Below, piece after piece: positions 1 through 8,551 of a DNA stretch of 64,000 bases (positions within the stretch are counted from its first letter, which is position 1; each line of letters opens with the position of its first letter). The translations under genes were made by a program, and so were the position numbers. The stretch comes from Pseudomonas sp. CROZ-RG-20F-R04-15 (GTDB lineage Bacteria > Pseudomonadota > Gammaproteobacteria > Pseudomonadales > Pseudomonadaceae): NCBI RefSeq assembly GCF_022662375.1, contig NZ_JAKNQL010000018.1:50534-114533 (forward strand), written 5' to 3'. The notes below the pieces were generated by a model. It was given only the letters and a program-made list of their open reading frames with translations, did not search any database and had not been told where the DNA came from.

Positions 1-3000
1 TGATGGTCACCGTCGAATTTTCACCGGCCTTGAGCGCGGTATCCGCAACGACGATGGTCGCGGTCGGCACTTCGGTCTGCACCGCATAGTTGGCCGAGTT
101 GGTGATGCCGGTGCCGGCATTGCCCGCCAGATCGCTGATGCCAGCGTTGTTCAGCACAATCAGGTTGGTGGCATCGCTGACGCCAATGGTCGGCGTGAAC
201 GTCGCGGTCCAGGTGATGCCGCCGTCGCTCGACGAGACGTTGCTGAGTGTGCCGTTAGCGACGCTCAGGTCAGAGTTATCGAAGCCGCTGACCGCCTCAC
301 TGAAGGTGATCGTGACGAGCGCGGTTTCACCCGGGCGCAGATCGGTGTCACTGATGACGATGGTGGCGGTCGGACGCTGGCTGTCGATGACATAGTTGGC
401 CGAGTCGGTGGTACCGCTGCCGGTGTTGCCCGCGATGTCAGTGATGCCGGTGTTGTCCAGGGTGATGATGTTGCTGGTGTCGGTGATGCCCGCCGACGGC
501 GTAAACGTCGCCGTGTAGGTGATGTTGTCCGACGTGCTCAGCCCGGAAAGCGTGCCGTTGGCCACGGTCAGATCAGCCAGAGTCAAACCGCTCACGGCCT
601 CGCTGAAGGTGATGGTCACGGTGGTGGTCTGACCGACGCCCAACGCCGAATCGGCGAGTGCAATGGTGGCGGTCGGGCGCTGAGTGTCGATGGCGTAGTT
701 GTTCGAGTTGGTGGTGCCATTGCCAGCGTTGCCGGAAGCGTTTTGCACACCACTGTTGTCGAGGGTAACCAGGTTGGTAGCGTCGGTGATGTTGCTGGTC
801 GGGGTGAAGGTCGCCGTCCAGGTAATGCCGCCGTCGCTGCTGCTCACTGCGCTGAGCGTGCCGTTGGCAATCGTCAGGTCGGCGTTGTTGAAACCGCTCA
901 CGGCTTCGCTGAAGGTGATAGTCACAAGCGACGTTTCGCCGACGGTCAGGCTGTTGTCCGCGACGACGATGGTGGCGGTGGGCGCCACGGTGTTAATGGT
1001 GAAGTTGCCGGAGTTGGTCGTGCCCGTACCGGCGTTCCCGGCAAGGTCAGCGATCCCGGTGTTGGCCAGGGTGATGACGTTGGTGCTGTCGTTGATCGCC
1101 ACGTTCGGCGTGAACGTCGCCGTCCAGGTGATGCCGCCGTCGGCGCTACTGACCGCCGTGAGCGTGCCGTTGGGGACGGTCAGGTCGGCGTTGGTGAAAC
1201 CGCTGACCGCTTCGCTGAAGGTAATGGTCACCAGCGAGGTTTCACCGGCGCTCAGAGCAGGATCGGCGATGACGATGGTCGCGGTCGGACGCTGGGTGTC
1301 GATGCTGTAATTGTTCGAATCGGTGGTGCCGCTGCCAGCGTTGCCAGCCAGGTCGGCAACGCCAGTGTTGTCCAGCGTCACCAGGTTGGTGGCGTCGGTG
1401 ATATTCGCGCTCGGTGTGAACGTTGCCGTCCAGGTGATGCCGCCGTCCGCGCTGCTGACCGCCGTCAGGGTGCCGTTGGCGATGGTCAGGTCGGCGTTGG
1501 TGAAACCGCTCACCGCTTCGCTGAAGGTGATGGTCACCAGCGAGGTATCGCCAATTTTCAAAGTGTTTTGCGCGAACACCACGGTGGCGGTCGGCCGCAC
1601 GGTGTCGACCGCGTAATTGTTGGAATCGGTGGTGCCGACGCCGGTGTTGCCCGCCAGATCCGCGACCCCGGTGTTATTCAGGGTTATCAGGTTGGTAGCG
1701 TCAGTGATGCTGCTGGTCGGCGTGAACGTCGCCGTCCAGGTGATGCCGCCATCCGCGCTGCTGACTGCGCTCAGCGTACCGTTGGCAATGCTCAGATCGG
1801 CGTTGGTAAAGCCGCTGACCGCTTCGCTGAAAGTGATGGTCACCAGCGAGGTTTCACCGATTTTCAGCGCGTTGTCGGCGACCACGATGGTCGCCGTCGG
1901 CCGTAGCGTATCGATCGCATAGTTGTTGGAATCGGTAGTGCCGGTACCGGTGTTGCCGGCCAGATCCGTAACCCCGGTGTTGTTCAGGGTGATCAGGTTG
2001 GTCGCGTCGGTGGTGCTGCTGTTCGGCGTAAAGGTTGCCGTCCAGGTGATGCCGCCGTCGCTGCTGCTCAGTCCGCTCAAGGTGCCGTTGGCCACCGTCA
2101 GGTCGGCGGCGGTGAAGCCGCTCACCGCTTCGCTGAAGGTGATGGTCACCAAAGAGGTTTCGCCTGCCGCGAGATTGGTGTCGGCAACGACAATGGTCGC
2201 TGTCGGTCGCACGGTGTCGACCACATAATTGGCCGAATCGGTGGTGCCGCTGCCGGCGTTGCCGGCCAGATCCGCCACCCCGGTGTTGTCCAGGGTAATC
2301 AGGTTGGTGGCATCGGTAATGCTCGCGTTCGGGGTGAACGTCGCCGTCCAGGTGATGCCGCCGTCGGCGCTGCTGACGTTGGTCAGCGTACCGTTGGCAA
2401 TGGTCAGGTCGGCGTTGGTGAAACCGCTCACTGCCTCGCTGAACGTGATGGTCACCAGCGAGGTGTCGCCGATTTTCAGGGCAGTGTCTGCCATCACGAT
2501 GGTTGCGGTCGGTCGCTGAGTATCGATGACGTAATTGTTGGAGTTGGTAGTGCCGACGCCTGCCACGCTGTCGGACACAGCCGTCACCCCGGTGTTATCG
2601 AGGGTGATGAGGTTGGTGGTGTCAGTGATGTTGTTGGTCGGCGTAAACGTCGCTGTCCAGGTGATACCGCCGTCGGCGCTGGACACATTGGTCAGCGTGC
2701 CGTTGGCAATGGTCAGGTCAGCGTTGGTAAAACCGTTGACGGCGCGGCTGAAGGTGATGGTCACCAGCGAGGTTTCGCCGATTTTCAGCGCGGTGTCGGC
2801 GACCACGATGGTGGCAGTCGGCGGTTCCACGTAAGCAGTATTGAGGGTGCCGCCGTTGTTGTAGATCCCCACCAGTGCGCTCGGCGTCGTGCCGGTCGAA
2901 CCACCGTTGGAAAGACCACCGCCACCGCTGGCGGCGCCGTTGCCGCTGATCGCGGCGAAGTTGCTCGCGGTGATCAGCACCACACCGCCGTTGTTCCAGA

Positions 3001-4678
3001 TCGCCCCGACGCCGCGACCGCCGGCACCGCCATCGGCACCGTTGCTGCCGACCCCACCGCCACCACCACCGCCGCCGCCGGCAGCAATGTTGTTGCTGAT
3101 GACCGAGGTGCCGATGACTTTCAGGGTGCCGCTCGCAGCGTTGTAGATACCGCCGGCTGCATTGCCGCCGACGCCGCCGACTTTGTCCCAGCCGGAACCA
3201 CCGCCGCCGCCACCAATGGACAGCGTGCCGTTGCTCGCCGAACCACCATTGCCGCCATGACTGTAACCGGCACCGGCGCTGCCACCGTTGCCGCCTACGC
3301 CACCGGTGCTGGTACCGCCACGGCCACCCATGTCGGTCGGGCTGTAACCGCCGCCATAGCCGCCGGCATTGGCACCGCCCGCCCCCCCGGCATAGGTGCC
3401 GGTAGCTGGGCCGGACGAACCGCCATGACCACCGGTCTGGCCACCGATACCCGCACCGCCGCCACCGCCGCCGCCGACATAACCGCCGGTCACACCCCCG
3501 CCACCACCACCGCCGGAAGCGGCGTTCGCGGTCACGGTGACGTTGTTCAGGGTAAGAATGCCGGCGTTGAAAATGCCGCCGCCCATGGCGCCCGCCGCCG
3601 CCGAGCCGCCATTACCACCGTTGCCGGCGACCAGACCTTTGGTGATCACCAGGCCGTCGAGGGTCACGGTGCTGCCGGAGGTGACTTCCACCACACGGGT
3701 TTTGTACTGACCATCAAGGGTCACGTCAGCCACGCCGTCGTTGTTCAGGTCGCCATCGACGGTGATGTTCTTGTTGATCAGCAGCTCGGAAGTAAGCTGC
3801 ACGGTCATGCCGGAACTGAACGTGACGATGTCGCCGTTCTGCGCCGAGGCCAGCGCCGCGCGCAGCGAGCCGACGCCCGAGTTGAGGTTGTTGGTCGCGG
3901 TCCAGGTGGCCAGGCCCCACTGGTACTCGCTCATGGCTTTGCTCGACAGCACGTTGGCGCTTTCGATAGTGCCGGTGGCGATCTCCAGATCCCAGTCGCC
4001 ACCTACGCCTGTACGGTTGTTCGAAGCGGCCACATCACGCCCGGTCAACTGCGCCAGCGAGTCGACGAAACTCAAGCCGCGATCACCTTCGGCGGTGTAG
4101 CAGCCGTAAATCAGGATATCGCCGCCAGCGTTCATGTCCTTGCCGATTTCAGCGAGAACCGCGCTGCGTTGAGCGACGTTGTCCGCCGACAGATAACTGT
4201 TGCCCAGCCACAAATCACCGGCATTGCCGTGGGCAATGATCTGTACCGAGCTGACGCCGTGATGTTGATCGAGGAAGTCGGCGATCTGCTGCAAACCATC
4301 CTTGCTGGCGTCGAGTTTCACCACTTGCGTGCCGGGAGCAATCCCTTGCAGCAGACTGTCGGCATCCTTCACCCGCGAATCGACGAACACCACACTCTGA
4401 CCGGGCACCGCGACCGGGCTGGCCGCCGGCGTGGCATCAGCCTGGCCGTGGGTGTCCTTGCTCGCTACGGGATGGTCAGCCACCGGCGCCTTGGCCGCCT
4501 CGGCCGCGGTGGGCGCATGGCTGTCGGCTTGCGCAGCGGTATCGGCCACGGTGGCAGCCACCGCGCCGTCGAACAGCATGCGCGGCTCCAGCGACATGAT
4601 CATCGGCGCGGCCAGCGAGCGCTGACCTGCGGTTGCCCGAGACTTGACCTTTGCACCGCCAAAAATGCTCCACCACAT
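1..4678 (-). CDS. Giant LEPR-XLL / DUF4347 Ig-repeat surface protein (C-terminus off the left edge)
   Basis: About 1559 residues of the N-terminal part are present; the frame is open to base 1. The ATG at 4678 has GGTGAG six bases upstream. Residues 30-39 read LEPRMLFDGA, the LEPR-XLL signature found near the start of very large repetitive proteins. About residues 88-255 match a DUF4347 domain, with IIAHGNAG around His150 and ILIYGCYTAEG around Cys193. Next comes a short beta-helix-like stretch opening with a SLRAALASA segment, then a very Gly-rich region (about 355-600) with many GGGGG runs, then nine Ig-like repeats of 102 residues. No N-terminal Sec signal peptide is obvious. The protein is probably exported to the surface; neighbouring adaptor, protease, glycosyltransferase and sulfotransferase genes suggest dedicated export and modification. 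The full length and any C-terminal secretion signal cannot be seen. The family assignment is fairly safe; the function is inferred. Confidence 0.88.
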   Translation of the reverse strand, partial: MWWSIFGGAKVKSRATAGQRSLAAPMIMSLEPRMLFDGAVAATVADTAAQADSHAPTAAEAAKAPVADHPVASKDTHGQADATPAASPVAVPGQSVVFVDSRVKDADSLLQGIAPGTQVVKLDASKDGLQQIADFLDQHHGVSSVQIIAHGNAGDLWLGNSYLSADNVAQRSAVLAEIGKDMNAGGDILIYGCYTAEGDRGLSFVDSLAQLTGRDVAASNNRTGVGGDWDLEIATGTIESANVLSSKAMSEYQWGLATWTATNNLNSGVGSLRAALASAQNGDIVTFSSGMTVQLTSELLINKNITVDGDLNNDGVADVTLDGQYKTRVVEVTSGSTVTLDGLVITKGLVAGNGGNGGSAAAGAMGGGIFNAGILTLNNVTVTANAASGGGGGGGVTGGYVGGGGGGGAGIGGQTGGHGGSSGPATGTYAGGAGGANAGGYGGGYSPTDMGGRGGTSTGGVGGNGGSAGAGYSHGGNGGSASNGTLSIGGGGGGSGWDKVGGVGGNAAGGIYNAASGTLKVIGTSVISNNIAAGGGGGGGGGVGSNGADGGAGGRGVGAIWNNGGVVLITASNFAAISGNGAASGGGGLSNGGSTGTTPSALVGIYNNGGTLNTAYVEPPTATIVVADTALKIGETSLVTITFSRAVNGFTNADLTIANGTLTNVSSADGGITWTATFTPTNNITDTTNLITLDNTGVTAVSDSVAGVGTTNSNNYVIDTQRPTATIVMADTALKIGDTSLVTITFSEAVSGFTNADLTIANGTLTNVSSADGGITWTATFTPNASITDATNLITLDNTGVADLAGNAGSGTTDSANYVVDTVRPTATIVVADTNLAAGETSLVTITFSEAVSGFTAADLTVANGTLSGLSSSDGGITWTATFTPNSSTTDATNLITLNNTGVTDLAGNTGTGTTDSNNYAIDTLRPTATIVVADNALKIGETSLVTITFSEAVSGFTNADLSIANGTLSAVSSADGGITWTATFTPTSSITDATNLITLNNTGVADLAGNTGVGTTDSNNYAVDTVRPTATVVFAQNTLKIGDTSLVTITFSEAVSGFTNADLTIANGTLTAVSSADGGITWTATFTPSANITDATNLVTLDNTGVADLAGNAGSGTTDSNNYSIDTQRPTATIVIADPALSAGETSLVTITFSEAVSGFTNADLTVPNGTLTAVSSADGGITWTATFTPNVAINDSTNVITLANTGIADLAGNAGTGTTNSGNFTINTVAPTATIVVADNSLTVGETSLVTITFSEAVSGFNNADLTIANGTLSAVSSSDGGITWTATFTPTSNITDATNLVTLDNSGVQNASGNAGNGTTNSNNYAIDTQRPTATIALADSALGVGQTTTVTITFSEAVSGLTLADLTVANGTLSGLSTSDNITYTATFTPSAGITDTSNIITLDNTGITDIAGNTGSGTTDSANYVIDSQRPTATIVISDTDLRPGETALVTITFSEAVSGFDNSDLSVANGTLSNVSSSDGGITWTATFTPTIGVSDATNLIVLNNAGISDLAGNAGTGITNSANYAVQTEVPTATIVVADTALKAGENSTVTI
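90..2843 (-). repeat. Nine in-frame Ig-like repeats of 306 nt
   Basis: Nine consecutive units of exactly 306 nt (102 residues) lie in the LEPR-XLL gene and continue off the left edge. Each carries variations of PTATIVVAD, ETSLVTITFSEAVSGF, DLTIANGTL, DGGITWTATFTP and NLITLDNTGVADLAGN. The constant spacing shows in the regular steps from 396 to 702, 1008, 1314, 1620, 1926, 2232 and 2538. These are bacterial Ig-like (Big-type) domains as found in cell-surface stalks. Confidence 0.9.
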
Positions 4679-4722
4679 GTTGCTCACCCGAACTCGAACG
4701 AAGGTACGTAAGGCATCAATGG

Positions 4723-4752
4723 AAAAACGCCGCGATCAACTGATCGCGGCGT
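4723..4752 (-). terminator. Rho-independent terminator overlapping the sulfotransferase stop codon
   Basis: A perfect 12-bp stem (ACGCCGCGATCA against TGATCGCGGCGT) with a 2-nt loop spans 4727-4752. On the minus strand it is followed by TTTTT at 4727-4723. The stop codon of the sulfotransferase (4738-4736) lies inside the hairpin. The start codon of the giant gene is only about 45 nt beyond the T-run, so the structure separates the two genes or attenuates read-through. Confidence 0.75.
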
Positions 4753-5581
4753 CGGACTTCATACGAATGACATTGGCGGCGCTGGCTGAGCCATCGAGCC
4801 AAAAGGACAAATCAGCGTATTGCTTGAACAGGTCGGGCGGCAGAATGGTGCGCCGTGACTGCAAGGCCACTTTCGGTTTGACCTTGTGCAGGCCAGCCAG
4901 GCCAAGGCCCTGGTCGAACTCCGGCGCGTCATAGGCCAGATGCTCGAAATCGTGCTCGAACCAAGGCTCGCCAATGAACTCGTAGACCAGCCGCAGCACG
5001 CGCTCCGGCGCCTGGGTCAGCAAATCGTAATCGATGATCAGCAATGAGTCGGCTTGCTCGCCGTAATAGGCTTCCTTGAGCGCGGCCCAGGCAAAACCCA
5101 CCAGGCGATTGCGCTGAGCCAGGGTTTCGCAACGGCTGTACACCGTGTTGCGCTCGACCGCATCGCCAAAAAGTTTGGTGTTTTCAAAAGGATTGGCGCG
5201 GTATAGCCGTTCGAGGCTGTCCATCACCCAGGCGACGTTGCGCACGCAGGCTATGACTTTAGCCTGGGGAAACAGGTCGTTGAGTGCCGGCAGACGTGAA
5301 CTCCACTGCCGATTGGTGTCGAACACCACCGGTTTGTCAGCCTTGTCGGCATAGAAGGATTCGAACAGACCGCGTAACAGGCGACGGCGCATGTCGGTGT
5401 CGATCACCGCACCATACTCGCTGCCGGCGCTGCATTGTTCGAGGACACTGGCGAACAGCGATCCGACCGGGCTGGTCATGCCGGCATGAAAGCGCGGGTT
5501 CTGCAAAAGAATTGCAGAAAGCAGGGTGGAGCCTGAACGCGGCAAGCCGGAGATAAAGTGGAACTGCTGCAATCCCTTCAC
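4736..5581 (-). CDS. PAPS-dependent sulfotransferase family protein
   Basis: 281 residues, the usual size for a small bacterial sulfotransferase. Residues 11-20 (SGLPRSGSTL) form the 5'-phosphosulfate loop that binds PAPS. The later segment ACVRNVAWVMDSLERL matches the 3'-phosphate-binding strand and helix. No signal peptide or membrane segment is seen, so the enzyme should be cytosolic. The GTG at 5581 is the first in-frame start but has a weak ribosome site; a TTG three codons later is an alternative. It lies between a GT39-like glycosyltransferase and the giant LEPR-XLL gene on the same strand, which suggests sulfation of that protein, of its glycan, or of a lipid-linked precursor. The acceptor is unknown. 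A 10-bp palindrome TAACCGGTTA (5674-5683) in the AT-rich upstream gap may be a regulatory site. Confidence 0.85.
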   Translation of the reverse strand: MKGLQQFHFISGLPRSGSTLLSAILLQNPRFHAGMTSPVGSLFASVLEQCSAGSEYGAVIDTDMRRRLLRGLFESFYADKADKPVVFDTNRQWSSRLPALNDLFPQAKVIACVRNVAWVMDSLERLYRANPFENTKLFGDAVERNTVYSRCETLAQRNRLVGFAWAALKEAYYGEQADSLLIIDYDLLTQAPERVLRLVYEFIGEPWFEHDFEHLAYDAPEFDQGLGLAGLHKVKPKVALQSRRTILPPDLFKQYADLSFWLDGSASAANVIRMKSDAAIS

Positions 5582-5731
5582 CCTGATCTAAAGTCCCTTT
5601 GTCCGACAAAGCGTAGTCCAACAACCACCCTGCGACTAGTAGTGTTTTGATATCAATTCAGAGCAAAAGTGACTAACCGGTTAACTTTTAATCGCGAATT
5701 TGAAGGTGAATCGTTTTAGTCTCAACAGCCG

Positions 5732-7312
5732 CTATTGCGCTGCGGATTTCGGCGTGATCAAGCGTGCTTGCGCCCCGCCCGCATGGACTTGCGCGCTGAT
5801 CTGCCAGGTGGCGGGCATCGGTGCAAACTCTGCCGGGTCATCCTGGGTGCCGACCAGCCATATCCGCGCATTGCCAGAAACCTCGGCAAGGCTGTCGAGG
5901 TAGACATCGTCGCTGACCAGCGTCCCGAAACCATATTGGTTCGGCCGCGTCGAGCGGCCGTCCGCAGCGGGCGGCGTGTACAGCCGCACCTGTGCGCCGG
6001 TGCGATCGTAGTAGACGTAACTCAAGTACCAGAGCATGTCGCTGGTGATGATGCGATCACCGGGCTGGAAATGCTGATTGACGTAGTTCACCACGTGATC
6101 GAACTGATCACTGCTGTCGACCGCGGCGTTGTTGTTCAGGCCAACCATTTCCACCCCGAGCAATACCACCAGCACCGCCAACGCGAGGACCCGCACGCGG
6201 CTGTACAAGCGGTCGATGGCCAGCGCCGCCAGCAGCGGCAAACCCAGGGCGTAGGCGGTCAGATAGCGCTCGATGAATATCGGCGTGATGAACGACACCG
6301 CAAACACCAGCAACAGCGGTAAGCCGGTGTACAACGCCAACAGGACACTGCCGCGCGACACGCTGCGATCACGAGTGACCGCCACCGCCGTCAGCAGCAG
6401 CAATGCCAGCGGCAACGCGCCGAACACCAGCAACGGCAGGTGTTCGCCGTCATCCTGGATCAACCATGTCCAGATCATCGACGGCAACGACGCCAGCGTC
6501 ACCGGGTCTTCCCAGCCGACATCGCCACCGACCTTGAGTTGTTCCATGTGTTGCGTCAGATCGAGCAGGTTGGGCAACCACGGCAGGTACAACGCCGCGA
6601 TGGCCAGGTTCGCCAGCCACCAGCCCGGGCGCTGGATGTGCCGCAAGCGATAGCCGCGCTGAAACCGAATCACAGCCAGATAAATCCAGTGACACAGCGC
6701 CGCCAGCACGGCGAAGTAATGGGTGTAGAGGGCCGCCGTCATCAACAGCGCATAAATCACCAGATACCGATGACGCTGCGGTCGGCGGATCCAGTAGACC
6801 AGCGCCAGCGTCGCGGCGATCAGCAGCAGGCCGAGCAGCGAATACATGCGCACTTCCTGGCTGTAGCGCACCGCTGTCGGCAATAACGCCAACAGCAGCC
6901 CGGCGAGGATCGCCGCGCGGCGCGTGGCCAAGCGATCCACCAGCCAGATGCCCATGCCGACCGCAGCGACACCGGCCAGAGCGCTAAGGCAACGGATGGC
7001 AAAAATGCCGTCGCCGAACAGTTCGATCCAGCCATGCAGCAGCATGAAGTACAGCGGCGGATGCACATCGAACGCCGCGTGATGCCAGATATCGGCCAAC
7101 GAATAGCGCGCCAGCAGCAGGCTGGAACCTTCATCGCCCCAGATCGCCGCAGCGGTCAGGTCGTAAAAGCGTACGGCGCCAGCCAACAACAGAATCGGCA
7201 GCAGCCAGTGTTCCCTGGCCCAGCGGATCAAACGCAAGCGGGCAAACCACGAACCCGGCAGCGCGTGCGGATCCTGTGTGTCGCCCACCGGTGTCACTCT
7301 GTTGAACGCCAT
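5732..7312 (-). CDS. Glycosyltransferase family 39-like (GT-C) membrane protein
   Basis: 526 residues from the ATG at 7312, which has AGAGG five bases upstream; a GTG seven codons earlier lacks a site. It has many hydrophobic segments typical of GT-C enzymes of the PMT/ArnT type, which transfer sugars from polyprenyl phosphates in the periplasm. The first loop carries the acidic pair Asp60-Glu61 in AIWGDEGSS, followed by HPPLYF at 84-89, the order expected for the family catalytic loop. The last ~130 residues form a soluble domain. The gene is transcribed toward the sulfotransferase and the giant LEPR-XLL gene, consistent with O-glycosylation of an exported surface protein, although lipid modification cannot be excluded. 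The family call is strong; the substrate is inferred from context only. Confidence 0.85.
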   Translation of the reverse strand: MAFNRVTPVGDTQDPHALPGSWFARLRLIRWAREHWLLPILLLAGAVRFYDLTAAAIWGDEGSSLLLARYSLADIWHHAAFDVHPPLYFMLLHGWIELFGDGIFAIRCLSALAGVAAVGMGIWLVDRLATRRAAILAGLLLALLPTAVRYSQEVRMYSLLGLLLIAATLALVYWIRRPQRHRYLVIYALLMTAALYTHYFAVLAALCHWIYLAVIRFQRGYRLRHIQRPGWWLANLAIAALYLPWLPNLLDLTQHMEQLKVGGDVGWEDPVTLASLPSMIWTWLIQDDGEHLPLLVFGALPLALLLLTAVAVTRDRSVSRGSVLLALYTGLPLLLVFAVSFITPIFIERYLTAYALGLPLLAALAIDRLYSRVRVLALAVLVVLLGVEMVGLNNNAAVDSSDQFDHVVNYVNQHFQPGDRIITSDMLWYLSYVYYDRTGAQVRLYTPPAADGRSTRPNQYGFGTLVSDDVYLDSLAEVSGNARIWLVGTQDDPAEFAPMPATWQISAQVHAGGAQARLITPKSAAQ

Positions 7313-7550
7313 TGCTGCCTCTTGCCGTGCCACGACACCACGCCTGTATGAGCCCGAACCTGCCAGTCACTCTAGGTCAGGCGCAGGAGAGTCGTCGATG
7401 CCGATTTGCGACTTCACGACATCCGGCAAGCTTGCCAATCCGCGTCTACGCTCTGGCGTGGCGTGACCTGGCCACGGAGTGCCAAGGCAATAGCAACCGC
7501 CTGAACCCACTAGCGGCCCGCCGACAACCAATCAGAAGGATAAGGACTTT

Positions 7551-8138
7551 ATGGACGTTTACATGGGCACTGTTCTGACGTTTGCCTTCAACTATGCGCC
7601 CAGCGGCTGGGCCTTGTGCAACGGTCAGATCATTGGAATCAGTCAGAACCAGGCGCTGTTTGCATTGCTCGGCACCACTTACGGCGGCAACGGCACCGTC
7701 AACTTCGGCCTGCCCAACCTGCAGAGCCGCATGCCGATCTGCCAAGGCAACGGCGCGGGTCTGACGCCGCGGGTCATGGGAGAAATCTCCGGCGCCGAGC
7801 AAGTCACGGCCACCCTCAACAATCTTCCGAACCACACCCACACCCTCGCCGGCCTCACCGCCACCACCACCGTGCAACTGGCCAACCCGGCGAGCAATCC
7901 GGCCGGCGCGCCGACGGCGACCAACGCCTACATTGGTGCGTCGGGCACCGGGCCGGGTCTGGCGAATATCTTTTCCGACGCGCAGGGCGCATCCCCCGTG
8001 CCGCTCAAAGGCGCTGCCACCACCATCAGCGGGACGATCAGCCCCACCGGCAACGGCCTGCCGATGCCGGTGATGAACCCGTATCTGGTGCTCAACTTCA
8101 GCATCGCGTTGAACGGCATCTTCCCATCGCGTAACTGA
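7551..8138 (+). CDS. Phage tail collar domain protein (microcystin-dependent protein type)
   Basis: 195 residues. The N-terminus (GTVLTFAFNYAPSGWALCNG, then LFALLGTTYGGNGTVNFGLPNLQSR) is the classic tail-collar fold of phage short-tail fibres and of bacterial MdpB-like proteins. The C-terminal part is Thr/Ala/Gly-rich and ends in PYLVLNFSIALNGIFPSRN. A good ribosome site (AAGGA) precedes the ATG at 7551. No other phage gene is near, so this is not a prophage remnant. It is followed after 54 nt by the DUF6916-like gene and is divergent from the GT39 gene. In chromosomes this family is found in non-phage loci of unknown role; here it may be a secreted or surface partner of the LEPR-XLL system. 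Confidence 0.85.
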   Translation: MDVYMGTVLTFAFNYAPSGWALCNGQIIGISQNQALFALLGTTYGGNGTVNFGLPNLQSRMPICQGNGAGLTPRVMGEISGAEQVTATLNNLPNHTHTLAGLTATTTVQLANPASNPAGAPTATNAYIGASGTGPGLANIFSDAQGASPVPLKGAATTISGTISPTGNGLPMPVMNPYLVLNFSIALNGIFPSRN

Positions 8139-8192
8139 CCGACCGCCGGGGGAGCCACCTCCCCCGGTTTCCAACCTTGGCGGAGCGAGAAC

Positions 8193-8504
8193 ATGCTGCA
8201 ATCGGTTCAAAGCCAACACTTCCAGGCATTGCTGGGGCGGATCGGCACCCTGCATTTGCCCGATGGCACTGAGTTACCTATCCACATCGACGAACTGGCG
8301 GAAAAGCCTCTGGCGCAAATGCGCTACAGCGAGCGCATGCCCTTCAGCGTCGAACTGAGCAGTCTGCAACCGACGGAATTCGTCGATGGACTCTGTGCAT
8401 TTGAATTGCCGGAACTGGGGCGGGTCGACGACATCTTCGTATCACGGGTCCCCCCCATGGGCCGGGACCCGAAGTTGGCTTACTTCCACATCACCTTTAA
8501 CTGA
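8193..8504 (+). CDS. DUF6916-like small protein
   Basis: 103 residues starting at an ATG with GGAGCGAG upstream. The opening (SQHFQALLGRIGTLHLPDG) and the beta-rich layout with a C-terminal YFHITFN strand resemble DUF6916 proteins, which often sit next to tail-collar/MdpB genes. It has no signal peptide and no catalytic motif. It forms a two-gene unit with the collar gene upstream. It may act as a small assembly or capping partner; no function is established. Confidence 0.7.
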   Translation: MLQSVQSQHFQALLGRIGTLHLPDGTELPIHIDELAEKPLAQMRYSERMPFSVELSSLQPTEFVDGLCAFELPELGRVDDIFVSRVPPMGRDPKLAYFHITFN

Positions 8505-8515
8505 CACGACATTTT

Positions 8516-8541
8516 CCCTGTAGGCCTTCGCCTGCAGGGTT
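8516..8541 (+). terminator. Candidate terminator between convergent genes
   Basis: CCCTGTAGGC (8516-8525), loop CTTC, GCCTGCAGGG (8530-8539) form a 10-bp stem with one U-G pair, followed by only a short TT. It lies between the collar/DUF6916 pair and the convergent GNAT gene. The T-tract is weak, so efficiency is doubtful. Confidence 0.5.
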
Positions 8542-8551
8542 CGGTGCGGAT

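Noticed and set aside
743..4711. Plus-strand frames opposite the LEPR-XLL gene (743-1906, 3257-4711 and the regular ~100-codon series)
   Set aside because: Same effect: the 306-nt repeats and Gly-rich region give mirror frames. The minus-strand reading has DUF4347 and Ig-like repeats.
7551..8138. Tail-collar gene as a sign of a prophage
   Set aside because: No integrase, capsid, tail or lysis genes, and no attachment repeats nearby. The family also occurs in non-phage loci.
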